Below, one piece after another: positions 1 through 5,753 of a stretch of 11,969 bases of DNA (the first letter of the stretch is position 1; each line of letters opens with the position of its first letter). The translations under genes and the position numbers were made by a program. The notes below the pieces were generated by a model. It was not told the origin of the DNA. It saw only the letters and a program-made list of their open reading frames with translations, and searched no databases. The DNA is taken from positions 1-11,969 of the forward strand of contig NZ_JBHVBO010000132.1 in assembly GCF_042668085.1 (NCBI RefSeq). The letters are read 5' to 3'. Source of the DNA: Isoptericola sp042668085 (GTDB lineage: Bacteria; Actinomycetota; Actinomycetes; Actinomycetales; Cellulomonadaceae).

Positions 1-15
1 GTCCGGGCGCGCGCC

Positions 16-35
16 CGCGGGTGCCGGCACCCGCG
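16..35. other. Perfect 20-nt palindrome, possible terminator hairpin
   Basis: Positions 16-35 form a perfect palindrome with arms CGCGGGTGCC / GGCACCCGCG. As RNA it would give an 8-bp GC stem with a CCGG loop. A second perfect palindrome, GGGCGCGCGCCC, abuts it at 5-16. No T-run follows on either strand. It lies upstream of the first gene, so it may end transcription of a gene outside the window or act as an operator. The sequence cannot decide between these. Confidence 0.35.
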
Positions 36-110
36 CTGAGTGGTAAGTCTCGAGGGAGGGCACCGCGTGAAGCCGCCGCGCGGAGCGCCCGGGACCCGAA
101 GGGAGCCACG

Positions 111-380
111 GTGCCGCGACGAGATGCAGGGCCGAGCGTCAAGGACAAGGAGCTCTACGAGGAGCTGCGCGACGAGGGCAACAGCAAGGAGAAGTCCGCG
201 CGGATCGCGAACGCGGCTGCCGCGCGGGGGCGTGGCAAGGTCGGCAAGAAGGGCGGGAAGTCCGGCTCGTACGACGACTGGACCGTCGCCGACCTGCGCA
301 AGCGGGCGTCCGAGATCGGCATCGAGGGCCGCTCCTCGATGCGCAAGAGCGAGCTGATCGAGGCGCTGCGCTCCCACTGA
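111..380 (+). CDS. Small Rho termination factor N-terminal domain protein (DUF7218-like)
   Basis: An 89-residue basic protein. The N-terminal part (about residues 9-40) carries a PSVKDKELYEELRDEG...SKEKSARIANA segment known from small actinobacterial proteins annotated as DUF7218 or Rho-N proteins. A Lys/Gly-rich linker follows (about 41-52). The C-terminus (about 54-88, from YDDWTVADLRKRA to the end) is a Rho_N/SAP-like helical motif expected to bind nucleic acid or protein. I chose GTG at 111 because GGGAG lies five bases upstream (101-105) and the family homology begins there. An in-frame ATG at 21 would add 30 Arg/Ala-rich residues with no family resemblance. The exact role is unknown; small nucleic-acid-binding proteins of this kind are usually left uncharacterised. 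The next gene, in the same direction, starts 111 bases downstream. Confidence 0.8.
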   Translation: MPRRDAGPSVKDKELYEELRDEGNSKEKSARIANAAAARGRGKVGKKGGKSGSYDDWTVADLRKRASEIGIEGRSSMRKSELIEALRSH

Positions 381-408
381 CCGGTGCCTGGGCCCGGGCC
401 GTGAGCGA

Positions 409-462
409 CCGTGCCGGTGCGCGCGTCGGGGCGCATGATGGAAGGAGCGACCGCCGGCACGG
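409..462. repeat. 9-bp perfect inverted repeat in the leader of the DUF1918 gene
   Basis: CCGTGCCGG at 409-417 is the exact reverse complement of CCGGCACGG at 454-462, with 36 bases between. The pairing can extend inward by a G-U and a G-C pair. The enclosed stretch contains CATGAT (434-439), a weak -10-like hexamer. The repeat lies in the 111-base gap before the gene starting at 492. It could be an operator or a leader hairpin. GC-rich DNA produces such matches by chance, so the support is modest. Confidence 0.3.
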
Positions 463-491
463 CGGGCACCCGACGACGCGAGGAGGCGGCG

Positions 492-983
492 ATGAGAGCG
501 ACGGTGGGCGACCGGATCGTGGTGGCGTCCGGAGTGGTCGGTGGCGCGGTGCGCGACGGCGTCGTGGTGGGCTGCCCGCACGAGGACGGCTCGCCGCCCT
601 ACCAGGTGCGCTGGTCGGACACGGGGGAGGAGACGCTGGTCTTCCCCGGGGCGGACACTGTCGTGCAGCACGACGGCGGGGGGACGGAGCCCGGCCGCGC
701 CCAGGCGTCGACGGCGCGGGCCCTGACCTGGGACGTGCGGGTCTCGCTCGTGGAGTCGGCCGGGAGCACGACGGCGGAGGCGATGCTGACGCCGGGCCCC
801 GACGTGGGCTCGCTGCGCGGCGTCGGGCACGCGCGCAAGGACCCGGGCGACCTCCAGGTCCCGGTCATCGGGGACGAGGTCGCGGCGGCGCGGGCGCTGC
901 GACGGCTCGCGGACGCGCTGCTCGAGCAGGCCGAGCAGGACATCTCGGCGCAGACGGGGCACCGGGCGCACGTGCACCCCTGA
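492..983 (+). CDS. DUF1918-DUF1876 two-domain protein
   Basis: A 163-residue soluble protein built from two small actinobacterial domains. Residues 1-57 are a DUF1918 domain (MRATVGDRIVVAS, then HEDGSPPYQVRWSDTGEETL and VFPG), a small beta-barrel-like fold. Residues about 58-77 are a linker. Residues about 78-155 are a DUF1876 domain (WDVRVSLVE, then GVGHARKDP, VPVIGDEVAAARALRRLA, LLEQAEQDI), a dsRNA-binding-like fold often found alone in stress-related small proteins. ATG at 492 is preferred because a perfect AGGAGG lies at 481-486, five bases upstream, and the DUF1918 domain begins at this Met. An in-frame start at 411 has no such support. Biochemical function is unknown for both domains. 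The gene converges on the sigma-factor gene with only 27 bases between stops. Confidence 0.85.
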   Translation: MRATVGDRIVVASGVVGGAVRDGVVVGCPHEDGSPPYQVRWSDTGEETLVFPGADTVVQHDGGGTEPGRAQASTARALTWDVRVSLVESAGSTTAEAMLTPGPDVGSLRGVGHARKDPGDLQVPVIGDEVAAARALRRLADALLEQAEQDISAQTGHRAHVHP

Positions 984-1010
984 CGGGCCGGACCCCCGGG
1001 AACGGGAGGC

Positions 1011-2249
1011 TCAGCCGAGCTCGTCCCGCCTGCGGCGCAGGTGGTCGTGCTCGGCGCCGGGGCCGCACAGGGCCAGCGCCGCGTCGTAGGCCCGGCGGGC
1101 GCCGTGCGGGTCGTCCGCGCGCCGGAGGAGCTCGGCCCGCAGGGCGGGCAGCCGGTGCCCGGGCAGGGCCACCCCCGCGAGGGCGTCGAGGCCGGCGCGG
1201 GGGCCGGACACCTCCGCGACGGCGACGGCCCGGTTGAGGCGCACCACGGGGGTGTCGGTCAGCGTGAGGAGCTCGTCGTAGCGGGCGAGGATGCGGTCCC
1301 AGGCGGTGGCGTCCGGGGTCCGCGCGATCGCGTGCTCGGCGGCCACGAGGGCCTGCAGCAGGTACGGCGTGGGGGGAGCGGTGGCGAGGGGCGTGAGCAG
1401 GTCGAGCGCCTCCGCGATCTCGGCCTGGTGCCACCGCGCGCGGTCCTGGTCCGGCAGCAGCACCAGGGCGCCGTCGCGCGCGCGGGCGTCCCGGCGCGAG
1501 TGCTGGAGCAGCACGAGCGCGAGGAGGGCGTCGAGGTCGTCCGCCCCCACGCCGTCGCCCGCCGTGCCGCCGCCCACGGCGGGGCGGACCTCGCGCAGCA
1601 CGCGGACGAGCCGCACCGCCTCGCCGGCGAGCTCGCTCCGCACGACGTCGTCCCCGGTGGCGGGCGCGTAGCCGGCGGTGAACGCGAGGTACGCGACGTC
1701 GGCCGCGACGCCCAGGCGGTCGGCGAGCTCCTGGCCGGTCGGCAGCGCGAACCGCTCGCCGGCGAGCTTCTTGCGGGCCCTGGTGAGCCGCGCCGCCATC
1801 GTCGGCGTGGACTGGAGGAACAGGCGGGCGACGTCGGCGGTGGGCACGCCGAGCACCAGGCGCAGGGAGAGCGCCGCCGCCGCCTCGCGCGACAGCCGCG
1901 GGTGGGCGCACAGGAGCACCAGGCGCAGCCGCTCGTCGGTCAAGGGCTCGCCGGAGTCCGCCATGACCCGCTGCGCCCGGGCCGCCAGGTCCGCCTCGAC
2001 CTCCAGCAGCGGCATCGACCGAGCGAGCACCTGCTCCGACCGGAGCCGGTCGAGCACGCGCCGGCGGGCGGCGGTGAGGAGCCAGGCCGGGCCGTTCGCC
2101 GGCACGCCGTCGCGCGGCCAGGTGCGGGCCGCCGCCTCGAACGCGTCCGCGAGCCCGTCCTCGGCGAGGTCGAGCCGACGGAAGCGCGCGACGAGCAGGG
2201 CCAGCAGCCGACCCCACTCGTCGCGCATGAGGTGCTCGAGGGGCGTCAC
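1011..2249 (-). CDS. ECF sigma factor, ECF42 type, with C-terminal extension
   Basis: A 412-residue sigma factor that should direct RNA polymerase to its own small regulon. Region 2 spans about residues 10-75 (LDLAEDGLADAFEAAARTWP, then PAWLLTAARRRVLDRLR). Region 4 spans about 104-162 (LTDERLRLVLLCAHPRLS ... TADVARLF ... AARLTRARKKL). The remaining roughly 250 residues are the helical, TPR-like extension (DUF6596 plus tail) of this group, with RARWHQAEIAEALDLL and VVRLNRAVAVAEVSGPRAGL recognisable. GTG at 2249 is chosen because GACGGAAG precedes it and it lies 20 bases after the stop of the upstream gene. The open frame continues further upstream only as a shadow of the YCII genes. Linkage to YCII/DGPF genes is the family hallmark. 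No anti-sigma gene is adjacent, consistent with control through the extension (inference). Confidence 0.9.
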   Translation of the reverse strand: MTPLEHLMRDEWGRLLALLVARFRRLDLAEDGLADAFEAAARTWPRDGVPANGPAWLLTAARRRVLDRLRSEQVLARSMPLLEVEADLAARAQRVMADSGEPLTDERLRLVLLCAHPRLSREAAAALSLRLVLGVPTADVARLFLQSTPTMAARLTRARKKLAGERFALPTGQELADRLGVAADVAYLAFTAGYAPATGDDVVRSELAGEAVRLVRVLREVRPAVGGGTAGDGVGADDLDALLALVLLQHSRRDARARDGALVLLPDQDRARWHQAEIAEALDLLTPLATAPPTPYLLQALVAAEHAIARTPDATAWDRILARYDELLTLTDTPVVRLNRAVAVAEVSGPRAGLDALAGVALPGHRLPALRAELLRRADDPHGARRAYDAALALCGPGAEHDHLRRRRDELG

Positions 2250-2269
2250 CGTGGCGCTTCCGTCACCGG

Positions 2270-2620
2270 CTAGCCCGCCTCCGCCGGGCGGAGCTCGACC
2301 GTGAGCTCGTCCGGCAGCAGGCGCGCGAGCTCGACCGCGGTGTCCAGGTCGGGCACGTCGACGACGTAGAAGCCGCCGAGCTGCTCGGCCGCCTCCGCGT
2401 ACGGGCCGTCGGTGACGGCGCGGTCGCCGTCCGTCCCCGGCCCGAGCGTGCGCGCCGTGCCGGGGTGCCCGAGGCCCTCGCCCGCGACGACCGCGCCCCG
2501 TGCGGCGACCGCGGAGTCGAACGCCTCCAGGCGGGCGAAGAAGCGCTCGCGGTGCGCGTCGTCGGCCGCCTCCCAGATCTCGTAGTGGTTCGGCTGCGTG
2601 AGCAGGACGACGACCTTCAT
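2270..2620 (-). CDS. YCII/DGPF-family protein (second copy)
   Basis: A 116-residue protein of the YCII-related (DGPF) family, a ferredoxin-like dimeric alpha-beta fold. It shows the usual N-terminal strand (MKVVVLLTQ), a helix, the GEGLGHPGTARTL segment, then VTDGPYAEAAEQLGGFYVVDVPDLDTAVELA. The name-giving motif is DGPY at 71-74 rather than DGPF. The ATG at 2620 overlaps the stop of the upstream paralogue by four bases (ATGA), and GGAGGG precedes it, so the two are translationally coupled. The ECF42 sigma gene follows after 20 bases. DGPF proteins are consistently encoded beside ECF42 sigma factors, but their reaction or signal is unknown. They are proposed targets or partners of the sigma factor. 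Expression is probably from the promoter near 3057-3083. Confidence 0.9.
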   Translation of the reverse strand: MKVVVLLTQPNHYEIWEAADDAHRERFFARLEAFDSAVAARGAVVAGEGLGHPGTARTLGPGTDGDRAVTDGPYAEAAEQLGGFYVVDVPDLDTAVELARLLPDELTVELRPAEAG

Positions 2621-3003
2621 GCCTCGCCCTCCTCGTGGTCGACGGCGGCGCGCACCTCGACGACACCGTCCGCGTCGCCGCCGCCGGTCGAGCCGACGAG
2701 GGTCGCACTGATCTGGAGCAGGTCGTCGAGGTCGTCCGACTCGACCAGGTAGAACCCGGACAGCTGCTCCGCCGTCTCGGCGAACGGGCCGTCGGTGACG
2801 ACGACGCGGCCCGCCGCGTCGCGGGAGACCTGCTTGGTGGTGCGGGAGTGCGTCAGCTCGGCGCCCCCGGTGACGCGGTGCCCGCGCTCGGCGAGCAGCC
2901 GGGCGAACTCCTCGTGCTTCGCGTAGACGGCCGCGCGCTCCTCGGCGCTCGCCCGTTCCCAGACGTCCTCGACGCCGGGCAGCAGTACGACGTACGTGGT
3001 CAT
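2617..3003 (-). CDS. YCII/DGPF-family protein (first copy)
   Basis: A 128-residue paralogue of the next gene and the first of the three-gene sigma-factor operon. It has the strand MTTYVVLLPG, helix AEERAAVYAKHEEFARLLAE, then VVVTDGPFAETAEQLSGFYL with the canonical DGPF motif at residues 71-74. The C-terminal tail is more acidic (VDHEEGEA) and slightly longer than in the second copy. ATG at 3003 is preceded by GGAAGGA ten bases upstream and a GGAG only two bases upstream. An out-of-frame ATG nine bases upstream (3011) opens a three-codon reading frame whose TGA overlaps the real start. This may be chance or a small coupling device. Function is unknown. Co-transcription with the ECF42 sigma factor is inferred from overlap and spacing. 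Confidence 0.9.
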   Translation of the reverse strand: MTTYVVLLPGVEDVWERASAEERAAVYAKHEEFARLLAERGHRVTGGAELTHSRTTKQVSRDAAGRVVVTDGPFAETAEQLSGFYLVESDDLDDLLQISATLVGSTGGGDADGVVEVRAAVDHEEGEA

Positions 3004-3056
3004 GGCTCCATCGTCCTTCCTCGTGGGGGCTCGCACACCTGCTCGTTCACCGGGAT

Positions 3057-3083
3057 GACGCGCGAGGGCGGGGAAGATCGACA
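3057..3083 (-). promoter_or_regulatory. Predicted ECF42 sigma-dependent promoter
   Basis: On the minus strand TGTCGA (3083-3078) is followed after exactly 17 bases by CGTC (3060-3057). The ECF42 group is described as recognising TGTCGA at -35 and CGA/TC at -10, so both boxes match fully. The -10 box lies 53 bases before the ATG of the first YCII gene, leaving room for a leader of about 45 bases with a ribosome-binding site. This makes the sigma operon a likely target of its own product. Confidence 0.65.
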
Positions 3084-3114
3084 ACCCCGGCGAGGTTCCC
3101 CTGTGACGACCGCC

Positions 3115-3145
3115 ATGCCGCCGCGACCCGCGGTCGGCATAGGCT
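3115..3145 (+). promoter_or_regulatory. Candidate promoter and operator dyad for the amino-acid transporter operon
   Basis: TAGGCT at 3140-3145 fits the actinobacterial -10 pattern TANNNT and lies 59 bases before the GTG of the binding-protein gene. Directly in front of it, 3115-3140 forms a long dyad. ATGCCG pairs with CGGCAT and, after one bulged T at 3134, CCGC pairs with GCGG, with a five-base loop. No good -35 box is visible; the dyad occupies the -35 and spacer area. A regulator binding here could block or recruit polymerase. The assignment is inferred. Confidence 0.35.
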
Positions 3146-3204
3146 CGTCGTCGGCGTGACCCACTCCGTCTTCGTCGGCCCACCTCGTCGGAAAGGCCCC
3201 ACCC

Positions 3205-4068
3205 GTGCGCACCTCCCGTCCTCTTCTTGCGGTCGCCCTCGCCTCGGCCGCCACGCTCGCGTTCGCCGGCTGCTCGTCCTCCGACGACGGCGGCGACGGC
3301 GCCCCCGCAGCCTCCGGCAGCGCGACCGACTGCACGCCCGAGGGGATGCAGACCCTCACCGACGGCACGCTGACGGTGGGCGCCAGCGACCCGTTCGAGC
3401 CCTGGTACGTGGGCGAGCCGACGAGCGGCGAGGGCTTCGAGTCCGCGCTCGTGTACGCCGTCGCCGACGAGCTGGGCTTCGCGAAGGAGGACGTCGAGTG
3501 GACGTCGGTCACCTTCGAGCAGATCATCAGCCCGGCCGTGAAGCCCTTCGACGTCGCCGCGTACCAGACGACGATCACCGACGAGCGGAAGAATGCCGTC
3601 GACTTCTCCAGCCCGTACCTGACCAGCCGGCAGGGCGTCATCGTGGCCGACGAGGGGAAGTTCTCCGAGGCCGCGAGCCTGGCGGACCTCGAGGGCGCGA
3701 AGATCGGCGTCACGGCCTCGCAGACGTCGCTCGCCGTCGCCGACGCCGCGTGGGGCGACGACGTCGAGGTCACGCCGTTCAACGCCGCCGGCGACGGCAT
3801 GACGGCGCTGAGCTCGGGCACCATCGACGCGATGGTGATGGACGTCGACCAGGGGGTCGCCGCCACGACCGTGTACTTCCCGGACACGCACGTCGTCGGC
3901 ACGCTGCCGCCCGTGGGCGAGCCGGAGCAGCTCGGGCTGGTGCTCGACAAGGGGTCGTCGCTCACCGCGTGCGTCTCCGCCGCCGTCGACACGCTCGAGG
4001 AGAACGGCACGCTCGCCGAGCTGCGCACCACCTGGCTCAAGTCGGACGACGTCCCCGAGCTGTCCTGA
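3205..4068 (+). CDS. ABC transporter substrate-binding lipoprotein, family 3 (polar amino acids)
   Basis: A 287-residue lipid-anchored solute-binding protein. It has a signal peptide (MRTSRPLLAVALASAATLAFAGC) ending in a lipobox, AFAGC, with the modified cysteine at residue 23. A Ser/Gly/Asp-rich tether follows, then a family 3 (PF00497) periplasmic-binding fold from about residue 53 (GTLTVGASDPFEPWYVGEP). Family landmarks include GFESALVYAVADELGF, PFDVAAYQTTITDERKNAVDFSSPY and GTIDAMVMD. The phenylalanine at lipobox position -3 is less common than leucine. GTG at 3205 is supported by GAAAGG eight bases upstream and by the signal peptide starting there. The permease gene follows five bases after the stop, and the ATPase overlaps that, giving a complete importer. 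The ligand is probably a polar or charged amino acid; the sequence does not say which. Confidence 0.92.
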   Translation: MRTSRPLLAVALASAATLAFAGCSSSDDGGDGAPAASGSATDCTPEGMQTLTDGTLTVGASDPFEPWYVGEPTSGEGFESALVYAVADELGFAKEDVEWTSVTFEQIISPAVKPFDVAAYQTTITDERKNAVDFSSPYLTSRQGVIVADEGKFSEAASLADLEGAKIGVTASQTSLAVADAAWGDDVEVTPFNAAGDGMTALSSGTIDAMVMDVDQGVAATTVYFPDTHVVGTLPPVGEPEQLGLVLDKGSSLTACVSAAVDTLEENGTLAELRTTWLKSDDVPELS

Positions 4069-4073
4069 CGCGC

Positions 4074-4967
4074 GTGAGCGGGCCCGCGACGACGCCGACC
4101 GGCGGCTGGCAGCCGTCGGAGCGGGCGCGCGCCCGCGCGGCGTACCGGCGCGCGCAGCACCGCCGGGCGCTGCTCGTGGCCGGGGTCGCGACGGCTCTCG
4201 TGCTGGCCGCCGTCGTGTACGTCGTGACGACGGCGCCCGGCTGGGAGCGGGCGCGCGAGGCGTTCTTCTCCCCGGAACGGGCGTGGGAGGTGCTGCCCGA
4301 GGTCGCAGCGGGGCTGTGGCTCAACCTGCGGGTGTGGGTGGTAGCGAGCGTGGTCGCCCTGGTCGTGGGGCTGCTGCTGGCCGTCGTGCGGACGTCGCGG
4401 GTGCCGGCGCTGTTCCCCCTGCGGATCCTCGCCGTCGGGTACGTGGACGTGTTCCGCGGCGTGCCGCTGCTGCTCGTGCTGCTGCTGGTGGGCTTCGGCC
4501 TGCCCGCGCTGCGGCTGCCGTGGCTGCCCGTGAGCGCGGCGTTCCTCGGCGGGCTGTCGATCGTGGTCTGCTACACGGCGTACCTCGCCGAGATCTTCCG
4601 GGCGGGCATCGAGGCGGTGCACCCGTCGCAGGTGGCCGCCGCGAGGTCGCTGGGCCTGACCCGCGGGCAGGCGGCGCGGCGCGTCGTGCTGCCGCAGGCG
4701 GTCCGCAACGTCACCGCTCCCGTGGCCAGCATGCTCGTGTCGCTGCAGAAGGACTCCGGCCTCATCTCGATCCTCGGCGCCGTCGACGCGATCCGCGCCG
4801 CCCAGATCGCGACCACCGGGGACTACAACTTCACGCCGTACGTGGTGGCGGGCCTGCTGTTCCTGGCGATCTCGATCCCGCTCACCCGACTGGTCGACGC
4901 CTGGTCCGCCCGCCAGGGCTGGCGCGGCGAGCTGCGCGGCGTCGCCGGGGCGGGGGTGGTCCGGTGA
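4074..4967 (+). CDS. Amino-acid ABC transporter permease (HisMQ/GlnP type)
   Basis: A 297-residue inner-membrane permease. The first 30 or so residues are a basic cytoplasmic segment (RARARAAYRRAQHRRA). Membrane segments are visible at about 32-53, 84-106, 116-140, 153-172, 213-236 and 256-275. The cytoplasmic EAA loop that docks the ATPase spans about 180-206 (EAVHPSQVAAARSLGLTRGQ followed by RVVLPQAVRN). The region YVDVFRGVPLLLVLLL and the C-terminal LQKDSGLISILG are typical of the HisMQ/GlnP family. GTG at 4074 is the only sensible start after the binding-protein stop at 4068. No clear ribosome-binding site is seen, so translation is probably coupled. Only one permease gene is present, which implies a homodimeric channel. 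Confidence 0.92.
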   Translation: MSGPATTPTGGWQPSERARARAAYRRAQHRRALLVAGVATALVLAAVVYVVTTAPGWERAREAFFSPERAWEVLPEVAAGLWLNLRVWVVASVVALVVGLLLAVVRTSRVPALFPLRILAVGYVDVFRGVPLLLVLLLVGFGLPALRLPWLPVSAAFLGGLSIVVCYTAYLAEIFRAGIEAVHPSQVAAARSLGLTRGQAARRVVLPQAVRNVTAPVASMLVSLQKDSGLISILGAVDAIRAAQIATTGDYNFTPYVVAGLLFLAISIPLTRLVDAWSARQGWRGELRGVAGAGVVR

Positions 4968-5737
4968 ACGTCGTGGCCGGACCCCCGCTGCTGTCGCTGC
5001 GCGGCGTCCGCAAGTCCTTCGGCACGGGGGACGCGCGCAAGGTCGTGCTCGACGGCGTCGACCTGGACGTCGCCGAGGGGTCCTGCGTCGTCGTGGTCGG
5101 GTCGTCGGGCTCCGGCAAGTCCACGCTGCTACGCGTCGTCGACCTGCTCGAGGAGGTCGACGACGGCCAGGTGCTGCTCGACGGCGAGGACGTCGCCGAC
5201 CCGTGGGTGGACGCCGACGCCGTGCGCGCCCGCCTCGCGATGGTGTTCCAGCAGTACAACCTCTTCCCGCACCTGCGGGTGCTCGACAACGTGACCCTGG
5301 CGCCGCGCGTCGTGCACGGAGTGCCGCGCGCCGAGGCCGAGTCGGCGGCGCTGGCGATGCTCGAGCGCGTCGGTCTCGCGGACAAGGCCCGCGCCTATCC
5401 CGACCAGCTGTCCGGCGGGCAGCAGCAGCGCGCCGCCATCGCCCGCGCTCTCGTGAACGGGCCCGAGCTGCTCCTGCTCGACGAGGTGACCTCCGCCCTC
5501 GACCCCGAGCTGGTGGGCGAGGTGCTCGACCTGCTGCTCTCCCTGCGCAGCGACGGCGTCGCCGGGCGGCCGACGACCATGCTCGTCGCCACGCACGAGA
5601 TGGGCTTCGCCCGAGAGGTCGCCGACGAGGTGGTCTTCCTGCACGCCGGGCGCGTGCACGAGCGCGGCACGCCCGAGCAGGTGCTCCAGGACCCGCAGCA
5701 GGAGCGCACGCGCGAGTTCCTGCGACGGCTCCGCTGA
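4964..5737 (+). CDS. Amino-acid ABC transporter ATP-binding protein (GlnQ/HisP type)
   Basis: A 257-residue ABC ATPase that powers the importer encoded just upstream. All nucleotide-binding motifs are intact: Walker A GSSGSGKST (46-54), Q-loop glutamine in VFQQYNLFPH (about 96), signature LSGGQQQR (149-156), Walker B LLLLDE (169-174) followed by VTSALDPE, and H-loop histidine 211 in ATHEMGFA. The VFQQYNLFPHLRVLDNV stretch is characteristic of the polar amino-acid subfamily. GTG at 4964 overlaps the permease TGA (GTGA), a classic coupled start. The gene ends 16 bases before the convergent SDR stop, and no strong terminator hairpin is visible in that gap. Confidence 0.94.
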   Translation: MNVVAGPPLLSLRGVRKSFGTGDARKVVLDGVDLDVAEGSCVVVVGSSGSGKSTLLRVVDLLEEVDDGQVLLDGEDVADPWVDADAVRARLAMVFQQYNLFPHLRVLDNVTLAPRVVHGVPRAEAESAALAMLERVGLADKARAYPDQLSGGQQQRAAIARALVNGPELLLLDEVTSALDPELVGEVLDLLLSLRSDGVAGRPTTMLVATHEMGFAREVADEVVFLHAGRVHERGTPEQVLQDPQQERTREFLRRLR

Positions 5738-5753
5738 GGGTGCGTCGAGCCCG

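Noticed and set aside
391..400. GGCCCGGGCC palindrome after the Rho-N protein gene as a terminator
   Set aside because: It has no loop and gives only a three-base stem if folded; not a credible hairpin.
401..1237. Plus-strand frame overlapping the DUF1918 gene
   Set aside because: Composition is almost only Arg, Gly, Ala and Pro; the real gene in the other frame has clear domains and a perfect AGGAGG.
865..2217. Long open frame on the minus strand overlapping the sigma gene, and a similar one on plus at 1041-2273
   Set aside because: Both translate to Arg/Ala/Gly/Pro-rich low-complexity protein with no family resemblance; they are shadows of the ECF42 gene in GC-rich DNA.
3000..4622. 540-residue minus-strand open frame over the transporter genes
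   Set aside because: It lies opposite three convincing transporter genes and shows Ser/Arg/Thr-rich shadow composition without domains.
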